From contig NZ_CP010029.1 in the NCBI RefSeq assembly GCF_001656035.1, positions 73,167-137,166 of the forward strand: 64,000 nucleotides of DNA. Reading direction: 5' to 3'. The notes beneath the pieces are model-generated. The model was not told where the DNA came from and did not search any database. It was given only the letters and a program-made list of their open reading frames with translations. Numbering within the stretch: the stretch's first letter is position 1; every line of letters begins with the position of its first letter. The position numbers were made by a program, and so were the translations under genes. Below are positions 1 through 10,370 of this stretch, piece by piece. The DNA comes from Yersinia entomophaga. Its GTDB lineage: Bacteria > Pseudomonadota > Gammaproteobacteria > Enterobacterales > Enterobacteriaceae.

Positions 1-674
1 TCACTATCGACGTGAACTTCCCAGAAGATTACCACGCTGAAAACCTGAAAGGTAAATCAGCCAAGTTCGCTATCGTTCTGAAGAAAGTTGAAGAACGTGA
101 ACTGCCAGAACTGACTGAAGAATTCATCAAACGTTTCGGCGTGGCTGATGGTTCTATCGAAGGTCTGCGCGCTGAAGTACGTAAAAACATGGAACGCGAG
201 CTGAAAGGCGCAGTGCGTAACCGTGTTAAAACTCAGGCAATCGACGGTTTAGTTAGCGCTAACGAAATCGACGTTCCAGTTGCTTTGATCGACAGCGAAA
301 TCGACGTTCTGCGTCGCCAGGCTGCACAGCGTTTCGGTGGCAACGAGAAACAAGCTGCTGAACTGCCACGTGAACTGTTCGAAGAACAAGCTAAACGTCG
401 CGTTGTTGTTGGCCTACTGTTGGGCGAAGTGATCAGCCAGCACGAGCTGAAAGCTGACGAAGACCGCGTTAAAGCGCTGATCGAAGAAATGGCTTCTGCC
501 TACGAAGATCCGCAAGAAGTTATCGAGTTCTACAGCAAAAACAAAGAGCTGATGAACAACATGCGTAACGTTGCTCTGGAAGAACAAGCGGTAGAAACAC
601 TGCTGGCTAAAGCCAAGGTAACCGAAAAACCAACTACCTTCAGCGAGCTGATGAATCAGACCACTGCAGCGTAA
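1..674 (+). CDS. tig: Trigger factor, C-terminal part (5' end outside window)
   Basis: Ribosome-associated folding chaperone with peptidyl-prolyl isomerase activity that binds nascent chains at the exit tunnel. Only about the last 223 codons are present; the frame is open from base 3 with no start in the window. The visible part begins at the end of the PPIase domain (motif [19 protein letters not shown]) and covers the helical C-terminal substrate-binding domain. The family is about 432 residues, so roughly half is missing to the left. It lies upstream of clpP as in enterobacteria and ends at a clear intrinsic terminator. Identity is from close recall of the E. coli sequence. Confidence 0.97.
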   Translation, partial: TIDVNFPEDYHAENLKGKSAKFAIVLKKVEERELPELTEEFIKRFGVADGSIEGLRAEVRKNMERELKGAVRNRVKTQAIDGLVSANEIDVPVALIDSEIDVLRRQAAQRFGGNEKQAAELPRELFEEQAKRRVVVGLLLGEVISQHELKADEDRVKALIEEMASAYEDPQEVIEFYSKNKELMNNMRNVALEEQAVETLLAKAKVTEKPTTFSELMNQTTAA

Positions 675-727
675 TGTTTTTTAGCGCATAACGTTAAGTA
701 TCTTTGACTTGGCGTTTTGACTTCTCA

Positions 728-758
728 AGCCCGTCGCCTTTGGCTACGGGCTTTTTTC
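728..758 (+). terminator. Intrinsic terminator after tig
   Basis: A 7-bp perfect stem (AGCCCGT at 728-734 with ACGGGCT at 746-752) is followed by a run of T. It sits 54 bases after the tig stop. Confidence 0.85.
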
Positions 759-1104
759 TTCTTGATTTACACGATAAAAACAACAAATTCTCGGCTATGG
801 TTCCCGTCAAACTGGGCTATATTAAAAAAATAAAAGAAAGTGCTGAATTAAATCCGTAGCGAGCGTCTAAAAAACGCGTGAGGTGAGAAAGGGGCGTTGA
901 GACAATAAAAGGTATGGGGCTTGAAAAACAGTATCCTTCCCCCAATTACTATTACAGACTTTATGTTCTATCTTTCCTTGCGTTGGCTGATTATCACCGC
1001 TGGATATGTCTGGGACGACCTACTGCTTATCATGGTCATCATTGCTTATCTCAAGTAGAATCGGTTATTAATGGCGCCAAAGTAAATTCTATTAGGAGAT
1101 GGTA
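759..1104 (+). other. tig-clpP intergenic region, no convincing gene
   Basis: About 350 bases separate the tig terminator from clpP. A 63-codon ORF at 914-1105 overlaps the clpP start, lacks a good ribosome binding site and resembles no family I know. The region presumably holds clpP promoters, but I could not assign a clear sigma-70 or sigma-32 pair. Confidence 0.5.
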
Positions 1105-1728
1105 ATGTCATACAGTGGCGAACGAGATCAATTTGCACCTAACATGGCTCTGGTGCCGATGGTGATTGAGCAGACTTCACGTGGGGAACGTTCTTACGAT
1201 ATCTTCTCCCGTCTGCTGAAAGAGCGCATTATCTTCCTAACCGGCCAGGTTGAAGATCACATGGCCAACCTGATTACGGCACAAATGCTGTTTTTGGAAG
1301 CCGAAAACCCGGAAAAAGATATCTTCCTTTATATTAACTCACCGGGCGGGGTGATCACTGCGGGTATGTCTATCTATGACACCATGCAGTTCATCAAACC
1401 GGATGTCAGCACCATTTGTATGGGCCAGGCATGTTCCATGGGCGCATTCTTGCTGACCGCTGGTGCGAAAGGGAAGCGTTTCTGTCTGCCAAACTCGCGG
1501 GTGATGATTCACCAGCCGCTGGGCGGATTCCAGGGGCAAGCGACCGACATCGAGATTCATGCGAAAGAAATCCTGAAAGTGAAATCCCGTATGAACGAAC
1601 TGATGGCGAAACATACGGGGAAACCTCTCGAAGAAATAGAGAGAGACACGGAGCGTGACCGTTTCCTGTCTGCGGCCGAGGCTGTAGAATATGGATTGGT
1701 CGATGAGATATTCAACCGCCGTGACTAA
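1105..1728 (+). CDS. clpP: ATP-dependent Clp protease proteolytic subunit ClpP
   Basis: Serine peptidase that forms the 14-subunit degradation chamber used by ClpX and ClpA. The 207-residue length matches the family. The catalytic triad is visible as Ser111 (in GQACSMGA), His136 (in VMIHQPLGG) and Asp185 (in ERDTERDRF). An in-frame ATG lies 6 bases upstream at 1099, but the AGGAG at 1094-1098 is correctly spaced only for 1105, and the protein then begins MSYSGERD as in E. coli. It is followed by clpX, the usual arrangement. The N-terminal propeptide is presumably self-cleaved, as known for the family. Confidence 0.97.
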   Translation: MSYSGERDQFAPNMALVPMVIEQTSRGERSYDIFSRLLKERIIFLTGQVEDHMANLITAQMLFLEAENPEKDIFLYINSPGGVITAGMSIYDTMQFIKPDVSTICMGQACSMGAFLLTAGAKGKRFCLPNSRVMIHQPLGGFQGQATDIEIHAKEILKVKSRMNELMAKHTGKPLEEIERDTERDRFLSAAEAVEYGLVDEIFNRRD

Positions 1729-1847
1729 CAGCGTATTTCTGTGCGCCGATAGACTATAATTGGAAAAGTTTAGTCTTTTAGCACGCTAAGGTGCCGGCAG
1801 TCCGTTTGATAAAGACGTGACGTCCAGAAGTAACGAGAATAGTCTCC

Positions 1848-1874
1848 CTGCCGTCCTGTTGTTAGTGACGGCAG
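1848..1874 (+). other. Inverted repeat in the clpP-clpX spacer
   Basis: CTGCCGTC (1848-1855) and GACGGCAG (1867-1874) form a perfect 8-bp stem with an 11-base loop, 22 bases before the clpX start. No T run follows, so it is not a typical terminator. It may stabilise or process the clpPX mRNA; function is unknown. Confidence 0.5.
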
Positions 1875-1896
1875 ATACTAAAGAAGAGGTTTACTG

Positions 1897-3168
<1,272 letters not shown>

Positions 3169-3199
3169 TTAGCCAAATAATCCAGACAGTTAGTAAGAT

Positions 3200-3229
3200 A
3201 ATGGGGGATTTTATCCCCCATTTCTTTTT
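3200..3229 (+). terminator. Intrinsic terminator after clpX
   Basis: AATGGGGGAT (3200-3209) pairs with ATCCCCCATT (3213-3222) around a short T loop, followed by a T-rich tail. Confidence 0.9.
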
Positions 3230-3244
3230 CCTCGCATTGTTATC

Positions 3245-3273
3245 GTTGAATGTAAGACATTCGTCCCCATATA
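3245..3273 (+). promoter_or_regulatory. Sigma-32 (heat-shock) promoter of lon
   Basis: The -35 GTTGAA (3245-3250) and the -10 CCCCATATA (3265-3273) are separated by 14 bases, fitting the RpoH consensus (CTTGAA, 13-17 bases, CCCCATNT). It lies 90 bases before lon, which is a known RpoH target in E. coli. Confidence 0.8.
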
Positions 3274-3363
3274 CTCAATAACCTATTTAGTGAAACTCGT
3301 GACCTCCCGTGTTTCACGAGATTTCCTGAAATCTGGCGGAAGCTAAACATAAGAGAGAGCTCT

Positions 3364-5718
3364 ATGAACCCTGAGCGTTCCGAACGCATAGAAATCCCTG
3401 TATTGCCTCTGCGCGATGTAGTGGTTTACCCGCATATGGTGATCCCACTGTTTGTTGGCCGGGAGAAGTCGATTCGGTGCCTGGAAGCTGCAATGGAACA
3501 TGATAAAAAAATCATGTTGGTTGCACAGAAAGAAGCGTCGACGGATGAGCCTGGTATCAACGATCTGTTTTCTGTTGGCACCGTTGCCTCTATTTTGCAA
3601 ATGCTGAAATTGCCTGATGGCACAGTCAAAGTACTGGTCGAAGGGTTACAGCGTGTGCGCATTACCACTCTGTCTGACAGCGGAGAGCATTTCGCTGCCC
3701 AGGCCGAATACCTGGAATCACCTGCAATCGATGAGCGTGAGCAGGAAGTACTGGTGCGCACGGCAATTAATCAGTTTGAAGGCTATATCAAACTGAATAA
3801 AAAAATCCCACCGGAAGTCCTGACCTCCCTGCATAGCATTGAAGACGCTGCACGTCTGGCGGATACCATTGCTGCACATATGCCATTGAAATTGAATGAT
3901 AAACAAGCAGTGTTGGAAATGTTCGACATTACCGAACGTCTTGAATATCTGATGGCAATGATGGAGTCGGAAATCGATCTGTTACAGGTTGAGAAGCGTA
4001 TCCGTAACCGCGTTAAAAAGCAGATGGAAAAGAGCCAGCGTGAGTACTATCTGAATGAGCAAATGAAAGCTATTCAGAAAGAACTGGGTGAAATGGACGA
4101 TGCGCCGGATGAACACGAAGCGCTGAAACGCAAAATCGAAGCGGCGAAAATGCCGAAAGACGCGCGTGAAAAAACCGAAGCTGAGCTGCAAAAACTGAAA
4201 ATGATGTCGCCGATGTCTGCGGAAGCTACCGTAGTGCGCGGTTATATCGATTGGATGTTGCAGGTTCCGTGGAACAGCCGTAGCAAAGTTAAAAAAGACT
4301 TGGTCAAGGCGCAGGAAGTGTTGGATACCGACCATTATGGTTTGGAGCGCGTGAAAGACCGCATCCTTGAGTATCTTGCGGTTCAGAGCCGAGTCAGCAA
4401 AATCAAAGGCCCAATCCTTTGCCTGGTAGGGCCTCCGGGCGTGGGTAAAACCTCTCTGGGGCAATCTATTGCCAAAGCGACCGGGCGTCAGTACGTCCGT
4501 ATGGCGTTGGGCGGCGTGCGTGACGAAGCGGAAATTCGTGGCCACCGTCGTACCTATATCGGTTCTATGCCAGGTAAATTGATCCAGAAAATGGCGAAGG
4601 TGGGTGTGAAAAACCCACTCTTCCTGTTGGATGAGATCGATAAAATGGCGTCCGATATGCGCGGCGATCCGGCGTCAGCGTTGCTGGAGGTGCTGGATCC
4701 AGAGCAAAACGTGGCGTTTAACGACCACTATCTGGAAGTGGACTACGATTTGTCCGATGTGATGTTTGTGGCGACCTCCAACTCCATGAATATCCCAGCA
4801 CCGTTGCTGGATCGTATGGAAGTGATTCGTCTGTCTGGTTATACCGAAGATGAAAAACTCAACATTGCTAAACAGCACCTGCTACCAAAACAGTTCGAGC
4901 GTAATGCCATTAAGAAAGGCGAGCTGACTATTGATGACAGCGCGATTATTAGCATTATCCGTTATTACACCCGCGAAGCTGGGGTACGTAGTCTGGAACG
5001 TGAAATTTCCAAACTGTGCCGCAAAGCAGTAAAAAATCTGCTAATGGATAAAACGGTTAAACACATCGAAATCAACGGGGATAACCTGAAGGATTTCTTG
5101 GGTGTTCAGAAGGTTGACTATGGTCGCGCCGATACTGAAAACCGCGTTGGTCAGGTAACGGGTCTGGCATGGACCGAAGTGGGTGGCGATCTGCTGACTA
5201 TTGAAACCGCCTGTGTTCCGGGTAAAGGCAAATTGACCTATACCGGCTCTCTGGGTGAAGTCATGCAGGAATCCATTCAGGCTGCGCTGACAGTCGTTCG
5301 TGCTCGTGCGGATAAATTGGGGATTAACCCTGATTTCTACGAAAAACGTGATATTCACGTTCACGTACCTGAAGGCGCTACGCCGAAAGATGGCCCAAGT
5401 GCAGGTATCGCAATGTGTACTGCGTTGGTCTCCTGCCTGACGGGTAACCCTGTGCGCGCCGACGTCGCCATGACGGGTGAAATTACGCTGCGTGGTTTGG
5501 TATTGCCTATCGGTGGATTGAAAGAAAAACTGCTGGCAGCTCATCGTGGTGGTATCAAAGTGGTACTGATCCCAGATGAGAACAAACGTGATTTGGAAGA
5601 GATTCCAGACAACGTTATCGCCGATCTGGAGATTCATCCGGTTAAGCGCATTGATGATGTTTTAGCCATTGCGTTGCAAAATCCGGCCTTTGGCGCACAG
5701 CCTGTTGCGTCAAAATAG
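3364..5718 (+). CDS. lon: ATP-dependent protease Lon (La)
   Basis: Homohexameric AAA+ serine protease that degrades misfolded proteins and short-lived regulators in the cytoplasm. The 784-residue length equals E. coli Lon. In order there is an N-terminal substrate-binding domain, a coiled-coil segment around residues 190-270, Walker [10 protein letters not shown] near residue 356, Walker B (LFLLDEIDK) and a C-terminal protease domain. The catalytic serine lies in PKDGPSAG (Ser679 by E. coli alignment) and the lysine of the Ser-Lys dyad is near residue 722. It has its own heat-shock promoter and terminator. Confidence 0.98.
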   Translation: MNPERSERIEIPVLPLRDVVVYPHMVIPLFVGREKSIRCLEAAMEHDKKIMLVAQKEASTDEPGINDLFSVGTVASILQMLKLPDGTVKVLVEGLQRVRITTLSDSGEHFAAQAEYLESPAIDEREQEVLVRTAINQFEGYIKLNKKIPPEVLTSLHSIEDAARLADTIAAHMPLKLNDKQAVLEMFDITERLEYLMAMMESEIDLLQVEKRIRNRVKKQMEKSQREYYLNEQMKAIQKELGEMDDAPDEHEALKRKIEAAKMPKDAREKTEAELQKLKMMSPMSAEATVVRGYIDWMLQVPWNSRSKVKKDLVKAQEVLDTDHYGLERVKDRILEYLAVQSRVSKIKGPILCLVGPPGVGKTSLGQSIAKATGRQYVRMALGGVRDEAEIRGHRRTYIGSMPGKLIQKMAKVGVKNPLFLLDEIDKMASDMRGDPASALLEVLDPEQNVAFNDHYLEVDYDLSDVMFVATSNSMNIPAPLLDRMEVIRLSGYTEDEKLNIAKQHLLPKQFERNAIKKGELTIDDSAIISIIRYYTREAGVRSLEREISKLCRKAVKNLLMDKTVKHIEINGDNLKDFLGVQKVDYGRADTENRVGQVTGLAWTEVGGDLLTIETACVPGKGKLTYTGSLGEVMQESIQAALTVVRARADKLGINPDFYEKRDIHVHVPEGATPKDGPSAGIAMCTALVSCLTGNPVRADVAMTGEITLRGLVLPIGGLKEKLLAAHRGGIKVVLIPDENKRDLEEIPDNVIADLEIHPVKRIDDVLAIALQNPAFGAQPVASK

Positions 5719-5751
5719 TGACGGATAGCAAGAAGTATTGATAAAACTAAT

Positions 5752-5787
5752 GCTGGTAAGCGAAATCCTACTTGCCAGCTATTTTTT
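5752..5787 (+). terminator. Intrinsic terminator after lon
   Basis: GCTGGTAAG (5752-5760) pairs with CTTGCCAGC (5771-5779), with one G-T pair, followed by T6 from 5782. Confidence 0.85.
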
Positions 5788-5839
5788 GTGCCGCTAAGTT
5801 AGATCGGCTGTCTGACGAAAGCATTCGCCTTTAGGTTGC

Positions 5840-5868
5840 TTGCCAAGGCTAGACAGGATTGATATAAC
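5840..5868 (+). promoter_or_regulatory. Sigma-70 promoter of hupB
   Basis: TTGCCA (5840-5845), a 17-base spacer and TATAAC (5863-5868) match the sigma-70 consensus well, 67 bases before the hupB start. Confidence 0.7.
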
Positions 5869-5935
5869 AGCTGCGCTGTCGTGTTGTCCGTAGGGATTTT
5901 CGGCGCGACGATAGAATTCTAAAGGGGATGAAAGA

Positions 5936-6208
5936 GTGAATAAGTCACAACTGATCGACAAAATTGCCGCAGGTGCTGATATTTCTAAAGCGGCCGCTGG
6001 GCGCGCGTTAGATGCAATTATTGCTTCTGTTACTGAATCCTTGAAAGAAGGGGATGATGTAGCTCTGGTTGGTTTCGGTACTTTTGCAGTACGTGAGCGC
6101 TCTGCCCGTACTGGCCGTAACCCTCAGACCGGTAAAGAAATCAGTATTCCAGCTGCAAAAGTACCAGGCTTCCGTGCTGGTAAAGGCCTGAAAGACGCAG
6201 TTAACTGA
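5936..6208 (+). CDS. hupB: DNA-binding protein HU-beta
   Basis: Small nucleoid protein that forms HU dimers and bends DNA non-specifically. The 90-residue protein has the HU/IHF fold signature, including [21 protein letters not shown] and the beta arm that inserts in the minor groove (around residues 55-75). It starts with GTG at 5936; AGGGG at 5923-5927 gives an 8-base spacing, and E. coli hupB also uses GTG. It lies between lon and ppiD as in E. coli. Confidence 0.97.
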   Translation: MNKSQLIDKIAAGADISKAAAGRALDAIIASVTESLKEGDDVALVGFGTFAVRERSARTGRNPQTGKEISIPAAKVPGFRAGKGLKDAVN

Positions 6209-6292
6209 TGACTACCTCAGATCTCTTCGGTGCCAAATATTGTTTGTGATAAACAATAACCTGACGCAGTTGAGTTGGTAAGGTAAGATATA

Positions 6293-6322
6293 AGGCGCAT
6301 CGTAACTGATGCGCTTTTTTTT
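6293..6322 (+). terminator. Intrinsic terminator after hupB
   Basis: GCGCATC (6295-6301) pairs with GATGCGC (6308-6314), followed by eight T residues. Confidence 0.9.
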
Positions 6323-6496
6323 CGCTTGGCAGTTGAACTGGCGTAAAATGCTGACTTAGCCGTAAGGCAATGGCGGCGTTGGCCACTGTGAGAAGTTTTA
6401 TCGCGCAGCAACGATTTTGGGCTGACGCAAGGAACGCTGGGTCTTCATACCTGAGCAAGAGTTTTTATCCACATTACAGCGGAGTATTGTCACATT

Positions 6497-8383
6497 ATGA
6501 TGGACAATTTACGCGCGGCTGCAAATAACGTCGTGCTCAAAATCATCCTGGCCCTGATTATGTTGTCCTTTATCCTGACCGGCGTGGGCGGCTATCTGAT
6601 CGGTGGCTCCAACGACTATGCAGCTAAGGTTAATGGCCAAGAGATAAGCCGTGCCCAGCTTGAACAGGCAATGCAAAGTGAACGTAGTCGTTTACAGCAA
6701 CAGCTAGGCGAGCAGTTCTCCGTGCTGGCTGGTAATGAAGGTTATATGCAGCAGCTGCGTCAGCAGGTGTTGGGGCAACTGGTCAACAACATGTTGCTCG
6801 ACCAATATGCTAAACAACTCGGCCTGACTGCCAGTGTCGATCAGGTAAAAGAATCTATTCGCCAGATTCCTTATTTCCAGACTAACGGTCAGTTCGATAA
6901 CAGCAAATATCTCGAGCTAGTAAACCGTATGGGCTACAGCCTCGATCAGTTCGCGCAGGTACAACGTCAGCAGTTGATTAATCAGCAATTGCTACAGGCC
7001 TTTAACGACAGCGGTTTTGCACTGCCGGCAGAAGCTACCGCTATGTCCGAGCTGATTTTGCAACAGCGTGAAGTGCGACTGGCAACCTTGGATCTGAAAG
7101 CGTTACAGGCTCAGCAGAAAGTCACTGATGAAGAGCTGAAAGCCTATTACGATCAGAACAAAAACAGCTTTATCGCGCCTGAAGAGATGAAAGTGAGTTT
7201 CATCGCCATGGATGCGGCAGCGATGCAAGATACAATCACCGTGACTGAAGAAGATATTGCTGCTTATTACGATCAGCACAAATCCAGTTTTACTCAGCCG
7301 GAGCGCAGAAATTACAGCGTTATTCAATTTAAAACCGAGGCAGATGCCAAGGCTGCTTTGGATGAACTGAAAAAAGGTGCTGATTTCGCTACGTTGGCGA
7401 AAGAAAAATCCACCGACATTATTTCTCGTAAAAATGGCGGTGAACTGGGTTGGTTAGAACCTGAGACAACCGCCGATGAGCTGAAAGAAGCGAATCTGAC
7501 CGAAAAAGGCCAGCTGTCTGGCGTGGTGAAGTCTTCTGTGGGTTATTTGATCGTTCGCTTGAACGACGTCAAGCCAGAGCAGGTTAAGCCGCTGTCTGAA
7601 GTGCATGATTCGCTGGCAGCCAAAGTTAAGCAGGAAAAAGCGGTTGATGCTTATTATGCGTTGCAGCAGAAAGTGAGCGAGGCGGCAACCAGTGATAATG
7701 AGTCTCTGGCTTCAGCTGAAGAAGCTGCTGGTGCCAAAGCGAAGCAAACCGGTTGGTTTACTCGTGATTCTGTACCTGCCGAAGTGAATTTCAAACCCGT
7801 AGTTCAGGCTATCTTTGATGGCGCTTTGGTTGGTGAGAATGGTGCTCCTGGCAGTAACTCTGATGTCATTACCGTTGATGGCGATCGCGCATTCGTGATT
7901 CGTATCGATGGTCATAAACCAGAAGGCGTACAGCCATTTGATCAGGTACGCGATCAGGTTGCTGAACTGGTTAAACGCCAGAAAGCAGAGCAGCAGGCTC
8001 GCGTTGACGGTGAAAAAATTCTGGCTGCGCTGAAGCAAGATAAAGGCGAAGAAGCGATGAAAGCCGCTGGTCTGAGCTTTGGCGAGAAGAAGTCCATCGC
8101 TCGTGCGCCGGATGACGATCAGTTAGTTCAAACCGTATTTGCGCTGCCTCATCCGCAGGCGGACAAACCGGTTTACGGTTTATCTCAGGATCGTCAGGAC
8201 AATATTGTATTGATCGAATTGCTTTCCGTGACGCCGGGTAAATTACCAGAGGGTGAAATGGCAAACTTCATTGCTAAAATGGAAGAGGGTATCGGCGGGG
8301 TGACTCTGGATGCGCTGATGGCTAACTTGCACAAACAGGCAACGATTAAAATGGGTGCTGCGGAACAACAACAGCCGCAGTAA
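6497..8383 (+). CDS. ppiD: Periplasmic folding chaperone PpiD
   Basis: Inner-membrane-anchored periplasmic chaperone that interacts with SecYEG and assists exported proteins. The 628 residues begin with a short cytoplasmic stretch and one transmembrane anchor (about residues 14-36, IILALIMLSFILTGVGGYLI), then a SurA-N-like chaperone region. A parvulin domain follows at about 265-360 (ADFATLAKEKSTD, KNGGELGW), then a C-terminal chaperone region. The E. coli parvulin domain is reported to lack isomerase activity. Length matches the E. coli protein (about 623). Confidence 0.95.
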   Translation: MMDNLRAAANNVVLKIILALIMLSFILTGVGGYLIGGSNDYAAKVNGQEISRAQLEQAMQSERSRLQQQLGEQFSVLAGNEGYMQQLRQQVLGQLVNNMLLDQYAKQLGLTASVDQVKESIRQIPYFQTNGQFDNSKYLELVNRMGYSLDQFAQVQRQQLINQQLLQAFNDSGFALPAEATAMSELILQQREVRLATLDLKALQAQQKVTDEELKAYYDQNKNSFIAPEEMKVSFIAMDAAAMQDTITVTEEDIAAYYDQHKSSFTQPERRNYSVIQFKTEADAKAALDELKKGADFATLAKEKSTDIISRKNGGELGWLEPETTADELKEANLTEKGQLSGVVKSSVGYLIVRLNDVKPEQVKPLSEVHDSLAAKVKQEKAVDAYYALQQKVSEAATSDNESLASAEEAAGAKAKQTGWFTRDSVPAEVNFKPVVQAIFDGALVGENGAPGSNSDVITVDGDRAFVIRIDGHKPEGVQPFDQVRDQVAELVKRQKAEQQARVDGEKILAALKQDKGEEAMKAAGLSFGEKKSIARAPDDDQLVQTVFALPHPQADKPVYGLSQDRQDNIVLIELLSVTPGKLPEGEMANFIAKMEEGIGGVTLDALMANLHKQATIKMGAAEQQQPQ

Positions 8384-8417
8384 ACATCGCAAACCTCTGC
8401 AAACCGATGTAACAATG

Positions 8418-8440
8418 AAAGGCCGCTTTAGCGGCCTTTC
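8418..8440 (+). terminator. Hairpin after ppiD, probable terminator
   Basis: AAAGGCCGCT pairs with AGCGGCCTTT around a two-base loop, followed by only a short T run. It lies 34 bases after ppiD. Confidence 0.7.
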
Positions 8441-8521
8441 GCATATCTGGAATCCGTGATTTGCCGAAAAAAAACGCTTGAGGCAAGGTACAGATGCTGT
8501 CAAATACATGGAGGATACAGC

Positions 8522-8944
8522 ATGAAAAATAATGGAAAATCCTTAGCACTGGCATTGCTACTGGCCTGGTTATCAGCTCCGGTAACGCTAGCGGCTCCTA
8601 ATCAAACGAAAGAATCCGTGCAAACCAACTCATCAAAAGCATCGGCTCAAACCTCAGAGAAGTCGTGGAATAGGTCGAAAGAAAATAACTTGAAAGCTGA
8701 CGGAGCAAACACCAATAAGCCTTCAGCCGGGAAAAATGAGACAGAAGACGGACTGATAAATGTTAATAAAGCCACGGCAGAAGAGCTGGCTGCTGCGCTG
8801 AGCGGTATTGGTTTGAAAAAAGCCCAGGCCATTGTTCGCTATCGAGAGGAATTTGGCTTCTTTAGTCAAATAGAGCAACTGCAAGAGGTTTCAGGTATTG
8901 GGCCGATATTTATTGAGCGCAATCGGCAGAAAATAAAAATGTAA
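8522..8944 (+). CDS. ComEA-family helix-hairpin-helix DNA-binding protein (YbaV-like)
   Basis: Predicted exported DNA-binding protein of 140 residues. It starts with a Sec signal peptide (about residues 1-25, ending VTLAA). A low-complexity Ser/Lys/Asn/Gln linker follows to about residue 80, then a C-terminal helix-hairpin-helix pair (INVNKATAEELAAAL, GIGLKKAQAIV, VSGIGPIFIERN). The start at 8522 has GGAGG at 8510-8514. E. coli ybaV occupies the same place after ppiD. ComEA proteins bind incoming DNA in the periplasm during transformation; whether this one does is not known. Confidence 0.9.
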   Translation: MKNNGKSLALALLLAWLSAPVTLAAPNQTKESVQTNSSKASAQTSEKSWNRSKENNLKADGANTNKPSAGKNETEDGLINVNKATAEELAAALSGIGLKKAQAIVRYREEFGFFSQIEQLQEVSGIGPIFIERNRQKIKM

Positions 8945-9004
8945 GTTGAATGATATTTAATCATTTAGTTAGTGGTTTATAACATTGGCTGCTAACCTTT
9001 CATC

Positions 9005-9018
9005 AGGTCATACCAGTT
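9005..9018. promoter_or_regulatory. FadR-like operator upstream of the first thioesterase gene
   Basis: AGGTCATACCAGTT reads AACTGGTATGACCT on the other strand, close to the FadR consensus (ANCTGGTCNGACCAGNT). The identical 14 bases occur upstream of the second thioesterase gene at 9668-9681. fadM is a FadR target in E. coli. Confidence 0.65.
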
Positions 9019-9072
9019 CTGTGGCGTATGTATTTGAAAAATTCATAAATGATGAAAGGGGCGTTGATTAGC

Positions 9073-9471
9073 ATGCATCATGAAGTTTTGGTTAGAAGCT
9101 ATCATGTTGATGGTTATTTACATGTCAATAATTCACGTTATTTGGAGTTCTTTGAGGAGGGGCGCTGGCGTTGGCTTGATCGAGAGAATCGGCTGGAATG
9201 GTTGAAAGAACGGAATATTGGTTTCTATATGGTAAATATCAATATTAATTATCGTAAAGGGGCCGTTGAGGGAGATCTGCTACGAATTGAGAGTCTGGTG
9301 TATTCCCTGGAAGGGCGCTGCGGGAAATTCAAGCAGGTCATGAAAAGGTTATCGGACGGCGCGGTTATCGCAGACGCTGATATGACGTTTGTCTGCATAG
9401 ATATGGGAATACAAAAAGCGCTGCCTATGGAAGGGGAGTTAAAACACAAATTGGAATTATTAGGTAACTAA
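9073..9471 (+). CDS. Acyl-CoA thioesterase, FadM/YbaW-type, copy 1
   Basis: Hotdog-fold thioesterase of 132 residues, expected to cleave long-chain acyl-CoA esters during fatty-acid degradation. The 4HBT signature is visible near the N-terminus (VDGYLHVNNSRYLEFFEEGRW), including the Asp thought to be catalytic. The start at 9073 is chosen because the protein then aligns with the neighbouring copy (MHHEVLVRSYHVD against MRTHITVRGFHID) and AAAGGGG lies 11 bases upstream; ATG codons at 9049 and 9052 have no ribosome binding site. It is the more divergent of two tandem paralogues relative to E. coli FadM. Confidence 0.85.
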   Translation: MHHEVLVRSYHVDGYLHVNNSRYLEFFEEGRWRWLDRENRLEWLKERNIGFYMVNININYRKGAVEGDLLRIESLVYSLEGRCGKFKQVMKRLSDGAVIADADMTFVCIDMGIQKALPMEGELKHKLELLGN

Positions 9472-9492
9472 CTTATTGGTATATTTTTTACT

Positions 9493-9533
9493 ATAGCTGA
9501 GCTAATGGGGTGCGTTCAGTTCAGCTATTTTAT
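9493..9533 (+). terminator. Probable terminator after thioesterase copy 1
   Basis: ATAGCTGA (9493-9500) pairs with TCAGCTAT (9521-9528) across a 20-base loop, followed by TTTATT. The two thioesterase genes therefore appear to be separate transcription units. Confidence 0.5.
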
Positions 9534-9667
9534 TCTGCAATAGTGGAGTTGGTGTAAGGCTGTTCGCAGAGAGCGAAAATGTAAATAATTGGTTAACTAA
9601 CTGTGATCTAAATCTAAGTTATATAGTGAGTCTGCTATGTGCTTGGGTGGCTCTGCTATTATCGATG

Positions 9668-9681
9668 AGGTCATACCAGTT
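9668..9681. promoter_or_regulatory. FadR-like operator upstream of the second thioesterase gene
   Basis: Same 14 bases as at 9005-9018 (reverse strand AACTGGTATGACCT), 62 bases before the start codon. The exact conservation in otherwise different upstream DNA argues for a functional operator. Confidence 0.7.
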
Positions 9682-9743
9682 TGGTTTACAGTTCTGGCAG
9701 ATGCTTACCTGCATTCGATTTTATCCCGTAGCTGAGGTTTTCT

Positions 9744-10157
9744 ATGCGCACCCATATAACAGTTCGTGGTTTTCATATTGACGTTTATCAGCATGTTAAT
9801 AATGCCCGTTATCTTGAGTTTCTTGAGCAAGCGCGCTGGGAATGGCTGGATGGGGAGGAAGCATTTCAGTGGATGACCCGCAACCATATCGCTTTTATCG
9901 TGGTGAACGTCAATATTAGTTACCGTAAACCCGCGGTGTTAGGTGATGTGCTACGCATAGATAGCCATTTGGTAAAACTCAGTGGTAAAAGCGGGGTGCT
10001 TAATCAGATTGTGACCTTAGAGTCCGATGGTTCGCTGGTGGCTGATGCCGCACTGACTTTTGTTTGTATTGATCTGAGAACACAAAAAGCTGTGCCAATA
10101 GACGGCGAGCTTCGGGAAAGATTGAGTGCGTTAGAAGAGCCGACGCAAGGGCAGTAG
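9744..10157 (+). CDS. fadM: Long-chain acyl-CoA thioesterase FadM, copy 2
   Basis: Hotdog-fold thioesterase of 137 residues that hydrolyses long-chain acyl-CoA side products of beta-oxidation. It is the closer match to E. coli FadM/YbaW, with nearly identical motifs HVNNARYLEFLEQARWEWL, VVNVNISYRKPAVLGD and FVCIDLRTQKA. The Asp of the 4HBT motif is present. It lies directly before convergent queC as in E. coli (ybaW-queC), so this copy is the orthologue and 9073-9471 the extra one. A FadR-like box sits upstream. Confidence 0.92.
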   Translation: MRTHITVRGFHIDVYQHVNNARYLEFLEQARWEWLDGEEAFQWMTRNHIAFIVVNVNISYRKPAVLGDVLRIDSHLVKLSGKSGVLNQIVTLESDGSLVADAALTFVCIDLRTQKAVPIDGELRERLSALEEPTQGQ

Positions 10158-10249
10158 TCGTCCTGATGAGCAATGGTGCTTTAATTAGCTTACTTTGAAA
10201 ATCGTTGCGGCTATTTGGGTTCAGTTTGTTCGAATAATATTTTGCATTG

Positions 10250-10281
10250 CTCTATAGCTCTATAGCTCTATAGCTCTATAG
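10250..10281. repeat. Four perfect tandem copies of an 8-bp repeat
   Basis: CTCTATAG is repeated four times without interruption at 10250, 10258, 10266 and 10274. It lies in the 213-base spacer between the convergent fadM and queC genes. Each unit contains the palindrome CTATAG. The copy number may vary between strains. Confidence 0.9.
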
Positions 10282-10370
10282 CAAGCAGCCTGTGAATTTA
10301 TGTATCACAGACTGCATAGGCCTGTTTAGGTTGAACCGATTAGGGCTGAACCAAACTGGGGAAACTGAAA

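Noticed and set aside
914..1105. 63-codon ORF before clpP
   Set aside because: No ribosome binding site, no family resemblance, and it runs into the clpP start; likely chance.
3982..4545. 187-codon minus-strand ORF inside lon
   Set aside because: Antisense shadow of a highly conserved coding region, rich in Phe/His/Arg as expected from reverse reading.
5041..5637. 198-codon minus-strand ORF inside lon
   Set aside because: Antisense shadow of the Lon protease domain.
6201..6458. Minus-strand ORFs over the hupB-ppiD spacer
   Set aside because: They span the hupB terminator and have no start signal or recognisable product.
10250..10281. Tandem octamers considered as a CRISPR-like array or iterons
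   Set aside because: Units are only 8 bp with no spacers, no cas or rep genes nearby.
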